45,775 nt of DNA. Source: Acidobacteria bacterium 13_2_20CM_57_17 (GTDB taxonomy: Bacteria > Acidobacteriota > Terriglobia > Acidiferrales > UBA7541). The DNA lies in the NCBI GenBank assembly GCA_001914785.1, contig MNDE01000184.1, forward strand, positions 1-45,775, read 5' to 3'. The notes under the pieces are model-generated. The model worked only from the letters and a program-made list of their open reading frames with translations. It was not told the origin of the DNA and made no database searches. The number at the start of each line of letters is the position of its first letter. Position 1 is the stretch's first letter. This document shows positions 1 to 8,457 of the stretch, piece by piece. The translations under genes and the position numbers were made by a program.

Positions 1-2624
1 TGGAATGGGAATCTCGCAGCACGTCGCAAGTGCAAGTAGTCACGCTGCTGCGCGAAGAATCGGGTGCTCTGACCGCTCGCGTCGAAGAGCTCGCGAAGCG
101 TGCCGAGTCGCGTGCCACGCAGATTGCCGAATCCGAAGCGAAAATTGAGGTATTGCGCCGCTCCTCATCGGAAGCCGGCGAAAGCCTGCTGCGGCTGCAC
201 GGCGAGCAGAAGCAAGCCGAAGAAGCTCTCGTACATCAAACCGAATCGCTGCGGAAGCTCGAAGCGAGCGAGCATGACTTGCTGGAAACTTCCATGCGCG
301 CGCGCGATGATGCTGAGCGGGCCGCTTTCGATCACGAATCTGCTACCGGCCAACTCAACGCGCTGAAACAAAACGCAGCCGACCTTCAGGCCAAGATCGC
401 AGGATTCCGCGAGCAAGGCGACGCTCTGTCGAAAGAAGCGAGCACGCTCCGCGATTCTTTGGCGGGCGTTCGCGCGCGGCATTCCACGCTGACACAAATC
501 TTGAATGACCGCTCCTACACAGCGGACGCCGTGCAGAAACTCTTTGCAGCTAACGAGCTCGGCGGCAGCAAGGCTTTTCGCGCCGTCGGTGTGTTGGCCG
601 ATTACGCGGAGGTCGAGGAGAAGCACGAGGCCGCCATCGAGCAATACCTGCGCGACGAGCTGGAATATGTCGTCGTCGAAACTTACGACCACGCGCGTGC
701 CGGCGTTTCGATGCTGCGTGATGAAGTGGGTGGCCGGGCTACCTTTTTCGTGGACTCGCTCCGCAACCTGCGCCTTTCTTCCGAATACGAACCTATCGTG
801 AATTTCCGCGCGGAGGATGGCGTCATTTCGCGACTCGACAAACTCGTGGAGTTCCGCGATCCGCTCGGCCCCGCGGCCAAACAGTTCCTGCCGCGGTTGC
901 GCTCCGCGTATCTGACAGACAGCACATCAGCAGCGGAAAAACTGGCACGCGAAAACTCGCAATACGCTTTCGTTACGCCCGATGGCACTTGCTACCAGGG
1001 CCGCATGGTCACAGGAGGCCGCCCGGACGAAGTTGGTCCGCTCGGCATGAAGCGCGAATTGCGCGCGCTGGACGCGGAAGTCCTGCAGCTCGAACGCCAA
1101 ATGAGCGAAAAGCAAGCAGCACTTGAGACTGCTGTCGCTGAGCTGCGCTCGACGGAACAGGCGCTCACGGAGATCGACGAAAAACAGCGCGAAGCAGAAC
1201 GCGAAGCCATTTCCGCCATGCATCGCCATAGCCAGATCCAGAGCGAACTGGCCCGCCTCGGCCTGGAACTCACCCTATGCCAGAATGAGCTGGCGCGTGT
1301 CCGCCAGGAAGTGAAGAGTGCCCAGGAGCGCGCCGAACGAGCCAAGAACGAGCATGCCGCCGCCGCGCTGAGCCGCGCGGAAGCCGATGCCGAGAGCGCA
1401 CGGCTTGCCGAGTCACTCGTGCAGCTTCGCGGGTCCATTCAAACGGAACAAAATGAGCTTGCCGCCGGCCGCGCCGCATTTGCTGCGCTAAACGAGCGCC
1501 TCATGGCCGCCGAAGCGCTCGCCGCCCGGCTGAACGAAGAACGCGCCGAACTCGAACGCCGCGAAGCCGCGCTTCAGCAACAGATGGCTTCCATCGGCGA
1601 CGAAACATCAGCCCTCGTCAAGCAAAGCGAGGAGCTCTCCCTCCAGCTCGAAGGCCTACGGGGAGAAAAGCTGCGCCTGGAAGTCCGCCAGCGGGAGCTT
1701 GAGCACGAATGGGACGCCGCCCGCACGCGCGTTACACAGATGGAAGACCATCTCCGCATGGGACGCCAGTCGCTTCAGGAACTTCGCGAGCAGCGCAGCC
1801 ACGCGGAAGTCGACCGCGCCAAGAATGACTCCGATCGTGAGCACTTGCGCGAGACGTGCATGAGCGAAGTGAACGCTCAGCCCGAGGACCTGATCGCCAC
1901 GGAAGCCGCTTTCATGTCCGGCGAAGAGCTGGCTATTGCCGAAACAAATTACCGTGAAATGAAGCAGCGCATAGAGTCCATGGGTCCGGTCAACATGATG
2001 GCGCTCGAAGAGTTCAACGAGTGCGAGCAGCGCTTCACGTTCCTCACGCGCGAACGCGACGATCTGTTGCAGTCGATTGCGGACACGCAACAGGCCATCA
2101 CCGAGCTCGACCTGGCCACCAAGGAAAAGTTCGAGCACGCGTTCCACGCCATCAACAAGAGCTTTTCCGAGGCCTTCCACACGATTTTCGGCGGTGGTAT
2201 GGCGGAGATGCGCTTGACCGAGCCGGACAGCTCCGGCGACGCGGGCATCGACATTGTTGCTTCACCTCCGGGAAAGCGCTTGCAAAACGTGTTGCTCCTC
2301 TCCGGCGGCGAAAAGGCCATGACCGCGCTGGCGTTGCTCATCGCCATCTTCCGCTATCAGCCCAGCCCATTCTGCATCCTCGACGAAGTCGACGCGCCGC
2401 TCGATGAAGCCAACGTCGGGCGCTTTACGCGCCTGATCGCGGAGATGAGCGGCCAGACACAGTTCATCATCGTGACCCACAACCGCAAAACGATGGAGAT
2501 GGGCAGCGTTCTTTATGGCGTAACAATGCAGGAGCCCGGCGTCTCGAAGCTCGTGAGCGTTCGCTGGGAAGAATCCGAAACCACGACCCAAAAACAGAAA
2601 GCAACTGCCGCTTCCGCAGCGTGA
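1..2624 (+). CDS. smc: Chromosome segregation ATPase SMC (5'-truncated)
   Basis: The C-terminal two thirds or so of an SMC protein, which dimerises and with ScpA/ScpB organises and segregates the chromosome. The frame is open from base 3, so the N-terminal head with the Walker A motif lies outside the window. Visible in order: a coiled-coil arm rich in Glu, Ala, Arg and Gln; a hinge domain at about 510-1020; the returning coiled coil to about 2150; and the C-terminal ATPase lobe with the ABC signature LLLSGGEKAM (about 2292-2322) and Walker B FCILDEVDAPLDEANV (about 2371-2418), then the D-loop and the switch histidine in IIVTHNRKTMEMG. The short Lys/Gln/Ala tail is not conserved. The signature plus hinge layout separates it from RecN and SbcC. 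No sign of damage. Confidence 0.97.
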   Translation, partial: EWESRSTSQVQVVTLLREESGALTARVEELAKRAESRATQIAESEAKIEVLRRSSSEAGESLLRLHGEQKQAEEALVHQTESLRKLEASEHDLLETSMRARDDAERAAFDHESATGQLNALKQNAADLQAKIAGFREQGDALSKEASTLRDSLAGVRARHSTLTQILNDRSYTADAVQKLFAANELGGSKAFRAVGVLADYAEVEEKHEAAIEQYLRDELEYVVVETYDHARAGVSMLRDEVGGRATFFVDSLRNLRLSSEYEPIVNFRAEDGVISRLDKLVEFRDPLGPAAKQFLPRLRSAYLTDSTSAAEKLARENSQYAFVTPDGTCYQGRMVTGGRPDEVGPLGMKRELRALDAEVLQLERQMSEKQAALETAVAELRSTEQALTEIDEKQREAEREAISAMHRHSQIQSELARLGLELTLCQNELARVRQEVKSAQERAERAKNEHAAAALSRAEADAESARLAESLVQLRGSIQTEQNELAAGRAAFAALNERLMAAEALAARLNEERAELERREAALQQQMASIGDETSALVKQSEELSLQLEGLRGEKLRLEVRQRELEHEWDAARTRVTQMEDHLRMGRQSLQELREQRSHAEVDRAKNDSDREHLRETCMSEVNAQPEDLIATEAAFMSGEELAIAETNYREMKQRIESMGPVNMMALEEFNECEQRFTFLTRERDDLLQSIADTQQAITELDLATKEKFEHAFHAINKSFSEAFHTIFGGGMAEMRLTEPDSSGDAGIDIVASPPGKRLQNVLLLSGGEKAMTALALLIAIFRYQPSPFCILDEVDAPLDEANVGRFTRLIAEMSGQTQFIIVTHNRKTMEMGSVLYGVTMQEPGVSKLVSVRWEESETTTQKQKATAASAA

Positions 2625-2778
2625 AATTATTCTGCATTGAACGTGCGGCTCAGCCTGGTTCCAAGCTAACGAGGAATCGTCGGAGTTTTGCTGTCCGCAA
2701 GTGAGCCCATGAGCCATTCAGCACAAGCTGCATAATTTTTTCTTATTTTGTTTTGCAGAAATTTTCCTCAGCGCGCCT

Positions 2779-2806
2779 TTGACTTCGCGTTGCGCTGCGC
2801 TAGAAT
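2779..2806 (+). promoter_or_regulatory. Sigma-70-type promoter for purC
   Basis: TTGACT (2779-2784), a 16-nt spacer and TAGAAT (2801-2806) lie about 30 nt before the purC start. Both boxes match the housekeeping consensus at five of six positions. The predicted transcript start is near 2813, giving a short leader of about 24 nt. Confidence 0.6.
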
Positions 2807-2836
2807 GCTTCACACTTTGTCGGGGGAACTTTTTCT

Positions 2837-3736
2837 GTGTCGTCTGCTCCTGCCATGAGAGTTTTGAGGGAAACGCAATTCGCCGGCTTGACGCCTGCCG
2901 CGCGTGGCAAAGTCCGTGACATCTACGATCTCGGCGATAAACTGCTCATTGTCGCTACCGACCGGCTTTCGGCATTCGACATAATCCTTCCGACTCCTAT
3001 TCCCGACAAAGGCCGCGTCCTGACACAGCTTTCGCTCTTCTGGTTCCGTTTACTGGAAGATGCCATTCCAAACCACGTCCTCGGCGCCACGGATTTCCCT
3101 CCGCCCTTCGACAAGTTCAAGGACGAACTCGCAGGCCGTTCCATGGTCGTGCGAAAAACCCAGCCGCTGCCGATCGAATGTGTCGTGCGCGGTTATGTCT
3201 CCGGCTCGGGCTGGAAGGATTATCGAACCACTGGAAAAATCTGCGGCATTCCGCTACCCACAGGTTTGAGCGAATCAGACCGCTTGCCGGAGCCCATCTT
3301 CACACCCGCAACAAAAGCCTTGTCCGGCCATGACGAAAACATTTCTTTTGATCGGGCTGCGTCTCTCGTTGGCAAGGAACTTGCCAAAAAAGTACGCGCC
3401 GTCAGCCTGGAAATCTACAGCCGCGCCGCCGCTTATGCTGAGCAGCGCGGCATCATCCTTGCCGATACGAAATTCGAGTTCGGCTTGCTCCACAACGAAT
3501 TGATCTGGATCGACGAAGCCCTCACGCCTGATTCATCCCGCTTCTGGCCCGCCGCGCACTACAGTCCCCGCGGTCCTCAGGCTTCTTTCGACAAACAGTT
3601 TGTCCGCGACTATCTCGAGCGAATGCAGTGGCCGAAAACCCCGCCCGGCCCTGAACTTCCTCCTGAAGTCGTCGAGGCCACTCGTGCCAAATACCGGGAA
3701 GCCTATCGCATCCTGGCTGGGCGCGAACTGGATTAG
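2837..3736 (+). CDS. purC: Phosphoribosylaminoimidazole-succinocarboxamide synthase
   Basis: SAICAR synthetase of purine biosynthesis, joining CAIR and aspartate with ATP in the cytosol. The 299-residue length is that of the longer, yeast Ade1-like form rather than the about 240-residue E. coli form. The N-terminus has the family glycine-rich strand ([27 protein letters not shown]), followed by the substrate-binding segments [18 protein letters not shown] and HDENISF, and the late [10 protein letters not shown] and [17 protein letters not shown] motifs. The GTG at 2837 is chosen because a GGGGGAA stretch lies about 10 nt upstream; an ATG at 2855 is the alternative and would lose six residues. 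The gene has its own promoter, so it is probably not cotranscribed with smc. Confidence 0.96.
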   Translation: MSSAPAMRVLRETQFAGLTPAARGKVRDIYDLGDKLLIVATDRLSAFDIILPTPIPDKGRVLTQLSLFWFRLLEDAIPNHVLGATDFPPPFDKFKDELAGRSMVVRKTQPLPIECVVRGYVSGSGWKDYRTTGKICGIPLPTGLSESDRLPEPIFTPATKALSGHDENISFDRAASLVGKELAKKVRAVSLEIYSRAAAYAEQRGIILADTKFEFGLLHNELIWIDEALTPDSSRFWPAAHYSPRGPQASFDKQFVRDYLERMQWPKTPPGPELPPEVVEATRAKYREAYRILAGRELD

Positions 3737-3781
3737 TAAGCGGGCCCTCACACCATGAGTTTATGAGCGGAGCGTGCTGTC

Positions 3782-4009
3782 GTGAAAGACCAATTGGAAG
3801 GCCTTGTCAGTCAGATGGTAGAGCGGGGAATTCTTTTTGACGAAGCGGTCGGCGAATTCGAAAAACGCTTTATCAAGCGCGTTCTGGACCGCGCCAATGG
3901 TAACCAGTCCCGCGCGGCTGAAGTTTTGGGCATTCACCGCAATACGTTGAGCCGCAAAATCGATGAGTACAAGCTCGACTCCAACGGCCACCGCCGGCAT
4001 GCGCGCTGA
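3782..4009 (+). CDS. Fis-type helix-turn-helix protein
   Basis: A 75-residue protein that consists of little more than the Fis/NtrC C-terminal DNA-binding domain (HTH_8). The N-terminal half is amphipathic helix (LVSQMVERGILFDEAVGEFEKRFIKRVL) that would form the dimer core; residues about 40-62 (GNQSRAAEVLGIHRNTLSRKI) are the helix-turn-helix. The start is the GTG at 3782, preceded by GAGCGGAG. It lies 45 nt after purC and before a strong hairpin, so it may be the last gene of the purC transcript. It could be a nucleoid protein like E. coli Fis or a free-standing regulator; the sequence cannot decide. Confidence 0.85.
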   Translation: MKDQLEGLVSQMVERGILFDEAVGEFEKRFIKRVLDRANGNQSRAAEVLGIHRNTLSRKIDEYKLDSNGHRRHAR

Positions 4010-4032
4010 CTAATCTCCGGCTTCTCTTAAAC

Positions 4033-4067
4033 GAAACGGCTCCCTGACGATCACGGGGAGCCGTTTC
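4033..4067 (+). terminator. Intrinsic terminator, possibly bidirectional
   Basis: A perfect 12-bp inverted repeat, GAAACGGCTCCC (4033-4044) and GGGAGCCGTTTC (4056-4067), with an 11-nt loop, followed on the plus strand by ACTTTTCG. It sits between the 3' end of the Fis-type gene and the 3' end of the oppositely oriented TPR gene, so it may end transcription from both sides. The U tract is short. Confidence 0.75.
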
Positions 4068-4093
4068 ACTTTTCGACTCTGAACTCAATACGA

Positions 4094-5473
4094 CTAGCTT
4101 GGTTTTGCAGCCGGCTTTCTCGCTGCTGGTTTCCGTACCGGCGGCTTCTTCGGCGTGCCTTTCTCTTTCGGAATGTCCTCGGCCTTTACTTTAGCCTTGT
4201 CCCAATGCAAGAAGAATGCCGGTTCGGGATCGTAGGAAACAAGTGTGGCGGTAAAGTGAACGGCGCTGTCTTTTTTCACGCGCGCCGCTTCCGGCTGGCC
4301 CACGACCTTTACTTCCATGTTGGGGGTCGTGGCGGCGTCGAACTCCGCATCACTCGTGACGAAGGCGATCTTCAAAACGATCGCGTCTGTGCCAGGCACA
4401 ACTTCGATGACTTTGCCCGGCACTTCGGGAAATTCCAGGCCGCAGGCTGCCAGCCAGGACAATTTGGCTTTGTCGCCACTCGCTTTCAGGTCGTTGACCA
4501 CGGAAGCAATCGTCATGTCCTTTTGTGCAGCAGCGAGGTCTGTTGCGTTAGGCAGCGAATAGCTGCTTGGACGGTCTGCCGAGCTTGAGGCGAGTTGCAG
4601 GAGTTCATTCAACTCCGCATCCGTCAGGCTGTCGCACACTGTGCCGCCCTGATAGTTTGCAATGAGCTTACGCAAGTAGTCCTTCACCTTGGCAGCTTGT
4701 GCCTGTGTTGCGCCCTTGGCCGTCACAGCGCGTGCGATCGACCAGAATGCATCCATCTGTTGTGGCGGGTTCATGCACAGGTAAGCCTGCCCCAGACGAT
4801 AGTTGAAGGTCAGATCATCCGGATTGAGCCCCAGCGCTGCCTTGTACCCTTTCACTGCGGAAGAACAATCTTTGGCATTCATTGCCGCCTGGGCCGCGAT
4901 GCCGTTCAGCGTGAGTTGGGAGACCGTCTTCTGCTTCGCCCAAGCGTCGTCCGTCACGTTATCCGGCTTCTTGACTTCTTCGAAGGTCTTCAATGCGGCA
5001 GCCGCAGCGTCCTCTGCCGCCTTGGCGAGCGCGGCATCCTTGGAAGCGTTGGGACCCACGGCTGGATCAGAGATCATCGCGTAGTACGCCGTGGCATGCG
5101 AATAGTACGCATTGAACCGCGTAAGCGCGTCCACCTTGTCACCGAGGGCAGCCAGCTTGTCGGCGATTTCGATCATCTTCGAGTAGTTCTTCTGCGCGCT
5201 GTAGGCCTGGTAGTAGAGCGGATAGATATAGACAAGCAGGTCGGAATTTGGATACTTCGCTACAAAATCGTCCGCGCACTTGATCACAGCCACGGGAACC
5301 TTCTCCGCGGCGCAGGCTTGCTCGGCGTTGTACTCCGCCTGCGTATACTTTGGCCCCTTGGCCGCGGCGTCTTGGCCCGCTGCCGGCGCTTGCGCGAGAG
5401 CTCTCATGCTGGTAAGAACCAAGCAAAGGGCAGCGACTATCGCGAGTCCCGTCAACCTTCGTGTTGCGTTCAT
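4094..5473 (-). CDS. Secreted tetratricopeptide-repeat protein
   Basis: A protein of about 459 residues with no assignable enzymatic function. The chosen ATG at 5473 has GAGGAGA seven nt upstream; an in-frame ATG at 5479 is too close to that ribosome binding site. The N-terminus MNATRRLTGLAIVAALC then a hydrophobic run ending at ALAQ-APA is a typical signal peptide, so the protein is probably periplasmic. The middle has TPR-like helical hairpins (for example DCSSAVKGYKAALGLNPDD and the following GQAYLCM). The C-terminal part is beta-rich and ends in a Lys/Pro/Ala-rich tail (KKPPVRKPAARKPAAKPS). It stands alone behind its own promoter. Function unknown; a scaffold role is only inference from TPR content. 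Confidence 0.85.
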   Translation of the reverse strand: MNATRRLTGLAIVAALCLVLTSMRALAQAPAAGQDAAAKGPKYTQAEYNAEQACAAEKVPVAVIKCADDFVAKYPNSDLLVYIYPLYYQAYSAQKNYSKMIEIADKLAALGDKVDALTRFNAYYSHATAYYAMISDPAVGPNASKDAALAKAAEDAAAAALKTFEEVKKPDNVTDDAWAKQKTVSQLTLNGIAAQAAMNAKDCSSAVKGYKAALGLNPDDLTFNYRLGQAYLCMNPPQQMDAFWSIARAVTAKGATQAQAAKVKDYLRKLIANYQGGTVCDSLTDAELNELLQLASSSADRPSSYSLPNATDLAAAQKDMTIASVVNDLKASGDKAKLSWLAACGLEFPEVPGKVIEVVPGTDAIVLKIAFVTSDAEFDAATTPNMEVKVVGQPEAARVKKDSAVHFTATLVSYDPEPAFFLHWDKAKVKAEDIPKEKGTPKKPPVRKPAARKPAAKPS

Positions 5474-5571
5474 TCCCATGTCTCCTCGCTCCACTCCGAG
5501 CTTGAGTTTCTGCTTCCGGTGCACCCTGGAATGCTTCTGCCGGGAATCGCATTGTTTCGGAAAACCTTGGG

Positions 5572-5601
5572 ATTATAGGGAAACCCGCACCTTATCTGCA
5601 A
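5572..5601 (-). promoter_or_regulatory. Sigma-70-type promoter for the TPR gene
   Basis: Read on the minus strand: TTGCAG (5601-5596), an 18-nt spacer, then a perfect TATAAT (5577-5572). It would start transcription near 5565 and give a leader of about 90 nt before the ATG at 5473. Confidence 0.5.
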
Positions 5602-5769
5602 GACGTTCCCATTTGCTGACTTGATGACTTGAGGAAAATTTTCATTAAAGAAGACACCGACTGTTGTTTCCCTCAAGGCCACCAGGTGGCTCCCAAGTAT
5701 TGCGGAAAACTCTAATGATAGGATGAGTGTCGCACAGAAAGAGTGGCCCGCGTACGAGGAAGAATTCTG

Positions 5770-6519
5770 ATGGTTCGGACAAGCAAACCAAATCAAGACC
5801 CGGGCGAAAAGAAATCCCTGTCAGGCGCCGTGGCGCTCATCACCGGCGGAAGCCGCGGCATTGGCAGGGCCATCGCCCGCCAGCTTGCGGTACTGGGAGC
5901 GTCCGTCGCGATTTGCGGCCGGGACATAGCCGCGCTCGAGGAATCCGCGAGAGACGTCGCAGAATTCGGAGTGCCCGTTCATTCCCAAATTGCCGACGTC
6001 ACAAGACCTGCAGACATCGCCAACCTAGTCTCCAAAACGGAAACCAAGCTGGGGCCCATCACCATCCTCGTCAACAACGCCGGCATCGGCCTCTTCGGCC
6101 CAGCCCACGAAAAGTCCGAGCCTGATTGGGATCGCGTGCTGGACACCAATCTCAAGAGCATCTTTCTCGTTTCCCGCGCCGTGGCACCTTCCATGATCCG
6201 CCGCGGCTCGGGCGACATTATCAACATCAGCTCGCTGGCCGGAAAAAACACCTTTGCCGGCGGCGGAATCTATTGCGCGTCCAAGTGGGGCGTCGTCGGG
6301 CTTTCCGGCTGCATGGCGGAAGATCTCCGCGAGCACGGCATTCGCGTCAGCGTGATTTGCCCGGGAAGCGTCGCCACGGAATTCTCGACGCGCGGCGCAA
6401 AGGACACCTCTAAGGCGTTGTCTCCGGAGGACGTCGCTCACGCAGTGGAAGCCGTCGTTACGCAAGGCCCGAGAAGCTTCCTGAGTGAGGTTCACCTTCG
6501 GCCTCTGCGGAAACCCTAA
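5770..6519 (+). CDS. SDR-family NAD(P)-dependent oxidoreductase
   Basis: A 249-residue classical short-chain dehydrogenase/reductase. The Rossmann dinucleotide-binding motif TGGSRGIG is at residues 25-32, NNAG follows in the middle, the catalytic Ser is in INISSLAG, and the catalytic Tyr and Lys are in YCASK (Y168, K172). The Arg after the glycine motif (GRD) suggests NADP(H). The closest general style is FabG-like 3-ketoacyl reductase, but the substrate cannot be read from sequence. Start chosen at 5770 because GAGGAAG lies seven nt upstream; a GTG at 5743 in frame lacks such a site. It ends 66 nt before the MarR gene, which has its own promoter. Confidence 0.92.
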   Translation: MVRTSKPNQDPGEKKSLSGAVALITGGSRGIGRAIARQLAVLGASVAICGRDIAALEESARDVAEFGVPVHSQIADVTRPADIANLVSKTETKLGPITILVNNAGIGLFGPAHEKSEPDWDRVLDTNLKSIFLVSRAVAPSMIRRGSGDIINISSLAGKNTFAGGGIYCASKWGVVGLSGCMAEDLREHGIRVSVICPGSVATEFSTRGAKDTSKALSPEDVAHAVEAVVTQGPRSFLSEVHLRPLRKP

Positions 6520-6550
6520 ATGTAAATACAGCGAAGCCGGTGTTTTCCTC

Positions 6551-6579
6551 TTGACAATAATCGTTATAACGACTATTAT
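6551..6579 (+). promoter_or_regulatory. MarR-gene promoter with overlapping palindromic operator
   Basis: A perfect -35 box TTGACA (6551-6556), a 17-nt spacer and TATTAT (6574-6579). The spacer carries the perfect 10-bp palindrome CGTTATAACG, flanked by AATAAT on the left and the loosely symmetric ACTATTAT on the right. MarR dimers typically bind such AT-rich palindromes, and this one occupies the space RNA polymerase needs, so repression by the downstream MarR protein is the natural reading. The predicted transcript start (about 6586) coincides with the GTG start codon. Confidence 0.75.
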
Positions 6580-6585
6580 GACGGC

Positions 6586-7047
6586 GTGGATTCGCGCTCC
6601 AAATCCTCCAGGTCACCTATCTCCCTGGAAAACCGCGTCTTCATCGCCCTTTTGCAATCTGCCGACGCCCTGACCCAGGAGGCGGAACATCTCGTCAAAG
6701 CCGCCGGTCTAACGGGCGCGCAATACAATGTTTTGCGCATTCTTCGCGGCGCCGAGCCTGAAGGCTTGGCCTGCAAGGGTATCGGTGACCGCATGATTTC
6801 TCACGACCCGGACATGACGCGCCTCCTCGATCGCATGGAAAAGCGCGGCCTGATCACCAGGGAGCGCCAGACTGACGACCGCCGCGTCGTGAAGACGCGC
6901 ATCGCGCCGCAAGGACTCAGCCTTCTAAAAACCCTTGACCAGCCGATTCGCGACCTTCATAAACGCCAGTTCCGCCACATGTCCGCCGCGCGCCTGAAGA
7001 TTCTTTTTGATCTGCTGGAAGAAGTCCGCAACCGCAAGCCTACGTAG
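6586..7047 (+). CDS. MarR-family transcriptional regulator
   Basis: A 153-residue winged-helix regulator. The N-terminal dimerisation helix (LENRVFIALLQSADALTQEAEHLVKAAGLTG) leads into the helix-turn-helix (GLACKGIGDRMISHDPDMTRLLDRMEKRGLI), the wing (RERQTDDRRVVKTRIAPQG) and a C-terminal dimer helix. There is a single Cys next to the helix-turn-helix, so redox sensing by that residue is possible but not shown. The GTG at 6586 is the only reasonable start: there is no ribosome binding site, and the promoter places the transcript start at or next to it, so translation is probably leaderless. It is followed by YceI, nitroreductase and DedA-rhodanese genes, the likely targets. Confidence 0.93.
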   Translation: MDSRSKSSRSPISLENRVFIALLQSADALTQEAEHLVKAAGLTGAQYNVLRILRGAEPEGLACKGIGDRMISHDPDMTRLLDRMEKRGLITRERQTDDRRVVKTRIAPQGLSLLKTLDQPIRDLHKRQFRHMSAARLKILFDLLEEVRNRKPT

Positions 7048-7101
7048 CAGGCCTTCCGGAGCAAGTTCCGATCACCAATCAAATACAAAGAGGAGAAAAA
7101 C

Positions 7102-7722
7102 ATGGGCCACTATCTATCTCGAATCGCAGTAACCGCCGGACTCGTAGCCGCTCTTTCGCTGCCCGCCGGAGCAGCCACTGCCGAATGGAAGATTGATCCG
7201 CAGCATTCGTCCGCGCAATTTTCCGTCCGCCATTTGGCCATTTCTACCGTGCGCGGAGCTTTCAGCAAGGTTACCGGCACGGTCGTGCTGGACGATAAGG
7301 ACATCACCAAGTCCACCGTCGACGTGACCATTGACGTATCCACCGTGGATACGCGCGAGCCTAACCGCGACAACGACCTGCGCAGCGACAAGTTCTTTGA
7401 CGTCGCGCACTACCCCACCATGACTTTCAAGTCCAGGAAAGTCGAGCAGGTCGCCCCCGGTAAGCTCAAAGTCACAGGCGATCTCACCATTCGCGGTACC
7501 ACCAAGGAAGTCGTGCTCGACGTGGACGGGCCGACACCTCCCGTGAAAGATCCCTGGGGCAATCAAAGGATCGCGGTAAACGCTTCTTCAAAAGTCAATC
7601 GCCAGGACTTTGGCGTGAAGTGGAACGCCACCATGGACAACGGCGGCGTGGTCGTCGGCGATGACGTCAATATCACCATCGACGCGGAAATGATCAAGCA
7701 AGCGCCAAAGTCGAGCAATTAA
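7102..7722 (+). CDS. YceI-family periplasmic lipid-binding protein
   Basis: A 206-residue protein of the YceI/lipocalin-like family, beta-barrel proteins that bind long isoprenoid chains. The start has an excellent ribosome binding site (AGAGGAG, spacing about seven nt). Residues 1-26 form a signal peptide ending near AGAATA, so the protein is exported. Family features seen: the opening WKIDPQHSSAQFSVRHL, the VDVTIDVSTVDT segment, DLRSDKFFDVAHYPTMTFKS, the DLTIRGTTKEV strand and the terminal DDVNITIDAEMI. It lies 54 nt after the MarR gene in the same direction. In many bacteria YceI genes accompany MarR regulators and respond to stress; the ligand here is not predictable. Confidence 0.93.
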   Translation: MGHYLSRIAVTAGLVAALSLPAGAATAEWKIDPQHSSAQFSVRHLAISTVRGAFSKVTGTVVLDDKDITKSTVDVTIDVSTVDTREPNRDNDLRSDKFFDVAHYPTMTFKSRKVEQVAPGKLKVTGDLTIRGTTKEVVLDVDGPTPPVKDPWGNQRIAVNASSKVNRQDFGVKWNATMDNGGVVVGDDVNITIDAEMIKQAPKSSN

Positions 7723-7826
7723 CGGGCACCGCCACTAAGGTTTGGGGCAGGAGCGCTCGGTAACATGCACCGATCGCTCCCCCTGAATCATCAAATTAGA
7801 ACGCTTCAAATGGAAGGAACCAACAC

Positions 7827-8432
7827 ATGAAGAAGCCGGCGCCAAGCGATTTCCCCGTTCACGAACTAATCCGCGAGCGTTGGAGTCCCCGGGCCTTCGC
7901 TGACAAGTCTGTTCCTCAAGGCGTTCTGCGCAGCATTTTCGAGGCTGCCCGCTGGGCGCCGTCCAGCTTCAACGAACAGCCCTGGGCGTTTATCGTGTCC
8001 ACGAAAGACGACAAAGAAAATTTTGAGAAAATGCTGAGCATCCTCGTAGACTTCAACGTCCAGTGGGCTAAGAGCGCTCCTATACTGGCGCTTGCCGTCG
8101 CGAAACTGGCATTTGCTAATAACAACGCACCCAACCGCAACGCCCAATATGACACCGGCGCGGCAACAGCTCTTCTCTCCGTGGAAGCCACCGCGCGCGG
8201 CTTGGCGGTCCATCAGATGGCCGGATTTGACGCGGAAAAAGCCCGCCAGGCCTTTGGGATTCCCAAGGGATGGGAACCCATCGCCGCGCTCGCCATCGGT
8301 TACTCGGGCGATCCGGCTTCTTTGCCTGCGCCCTTAAAAGACCGGGAGATGGCGCCCAGGACACGCAAACCGATTGCCGAATTTGTCATGGCTGATCAGT
8401 GGGGGCATACTGCTCCTTTCGCAGCGAAATGA
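7827..8432 (+). CDS. Nitroreductase-family FMN oxidoreductase
   Basis: A 201-residue member of the NADH oxidase/nitroreductase FMN-binding fold. Visible family signs are the early FMN-phosphate segment (LIRERWSPRAFADKSVP), AARWAPSSFNEQPWAFIV, the central YDTGAATALLSVEATARGLAVHQMAGFD and the late AIGYSGDP. It would reduce nitroaromatics, quinones or similar acceptors with NAD(P)H; the physiological substrate is unknown. GGAAGGAA precedes the ATG. It lies 104 nt after the YceI gene and 25 nt before the DedA-rhodanese ATG, supporting a common transcript from the MarR promoter, although the YceI gap could hold another signal. Confidence 0.93.
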   Translation: MKKPAPSDFPVHELIRERWSPRAFADKSVPQGVLRSIFEAARWAPSSFNEQPWAFIVSTKDDKENFEKMLSILVDFNVQWAKSAPILALAVAKLAFANNNAPNRNAQYDTGAATALLSVEATARGLAVHQMAGFDAEKARQAFGIPKGWEPIAALAIGYSGDPASLPAPLKDREMAPRTRKPIAEFVMADQWGHTAPFAAK

Positions 8433-8457
8433 AGGAGATCATCGGCCCAGCCCAGCC

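Noticed and set aside
2625..2836. Possible small gene or RNA between smc and purC
   Set aside because: The 212-nt gap has no open frame with a ribosome binding site; only the purC promoter can be supported.
4595..5578. A 327-codon plus-strand frame opposite the TPR gene
   Set aside because: No ribosome binding site, composition typical of antisense translation, and the minus-strand frame has a signal peptide and TPR units.
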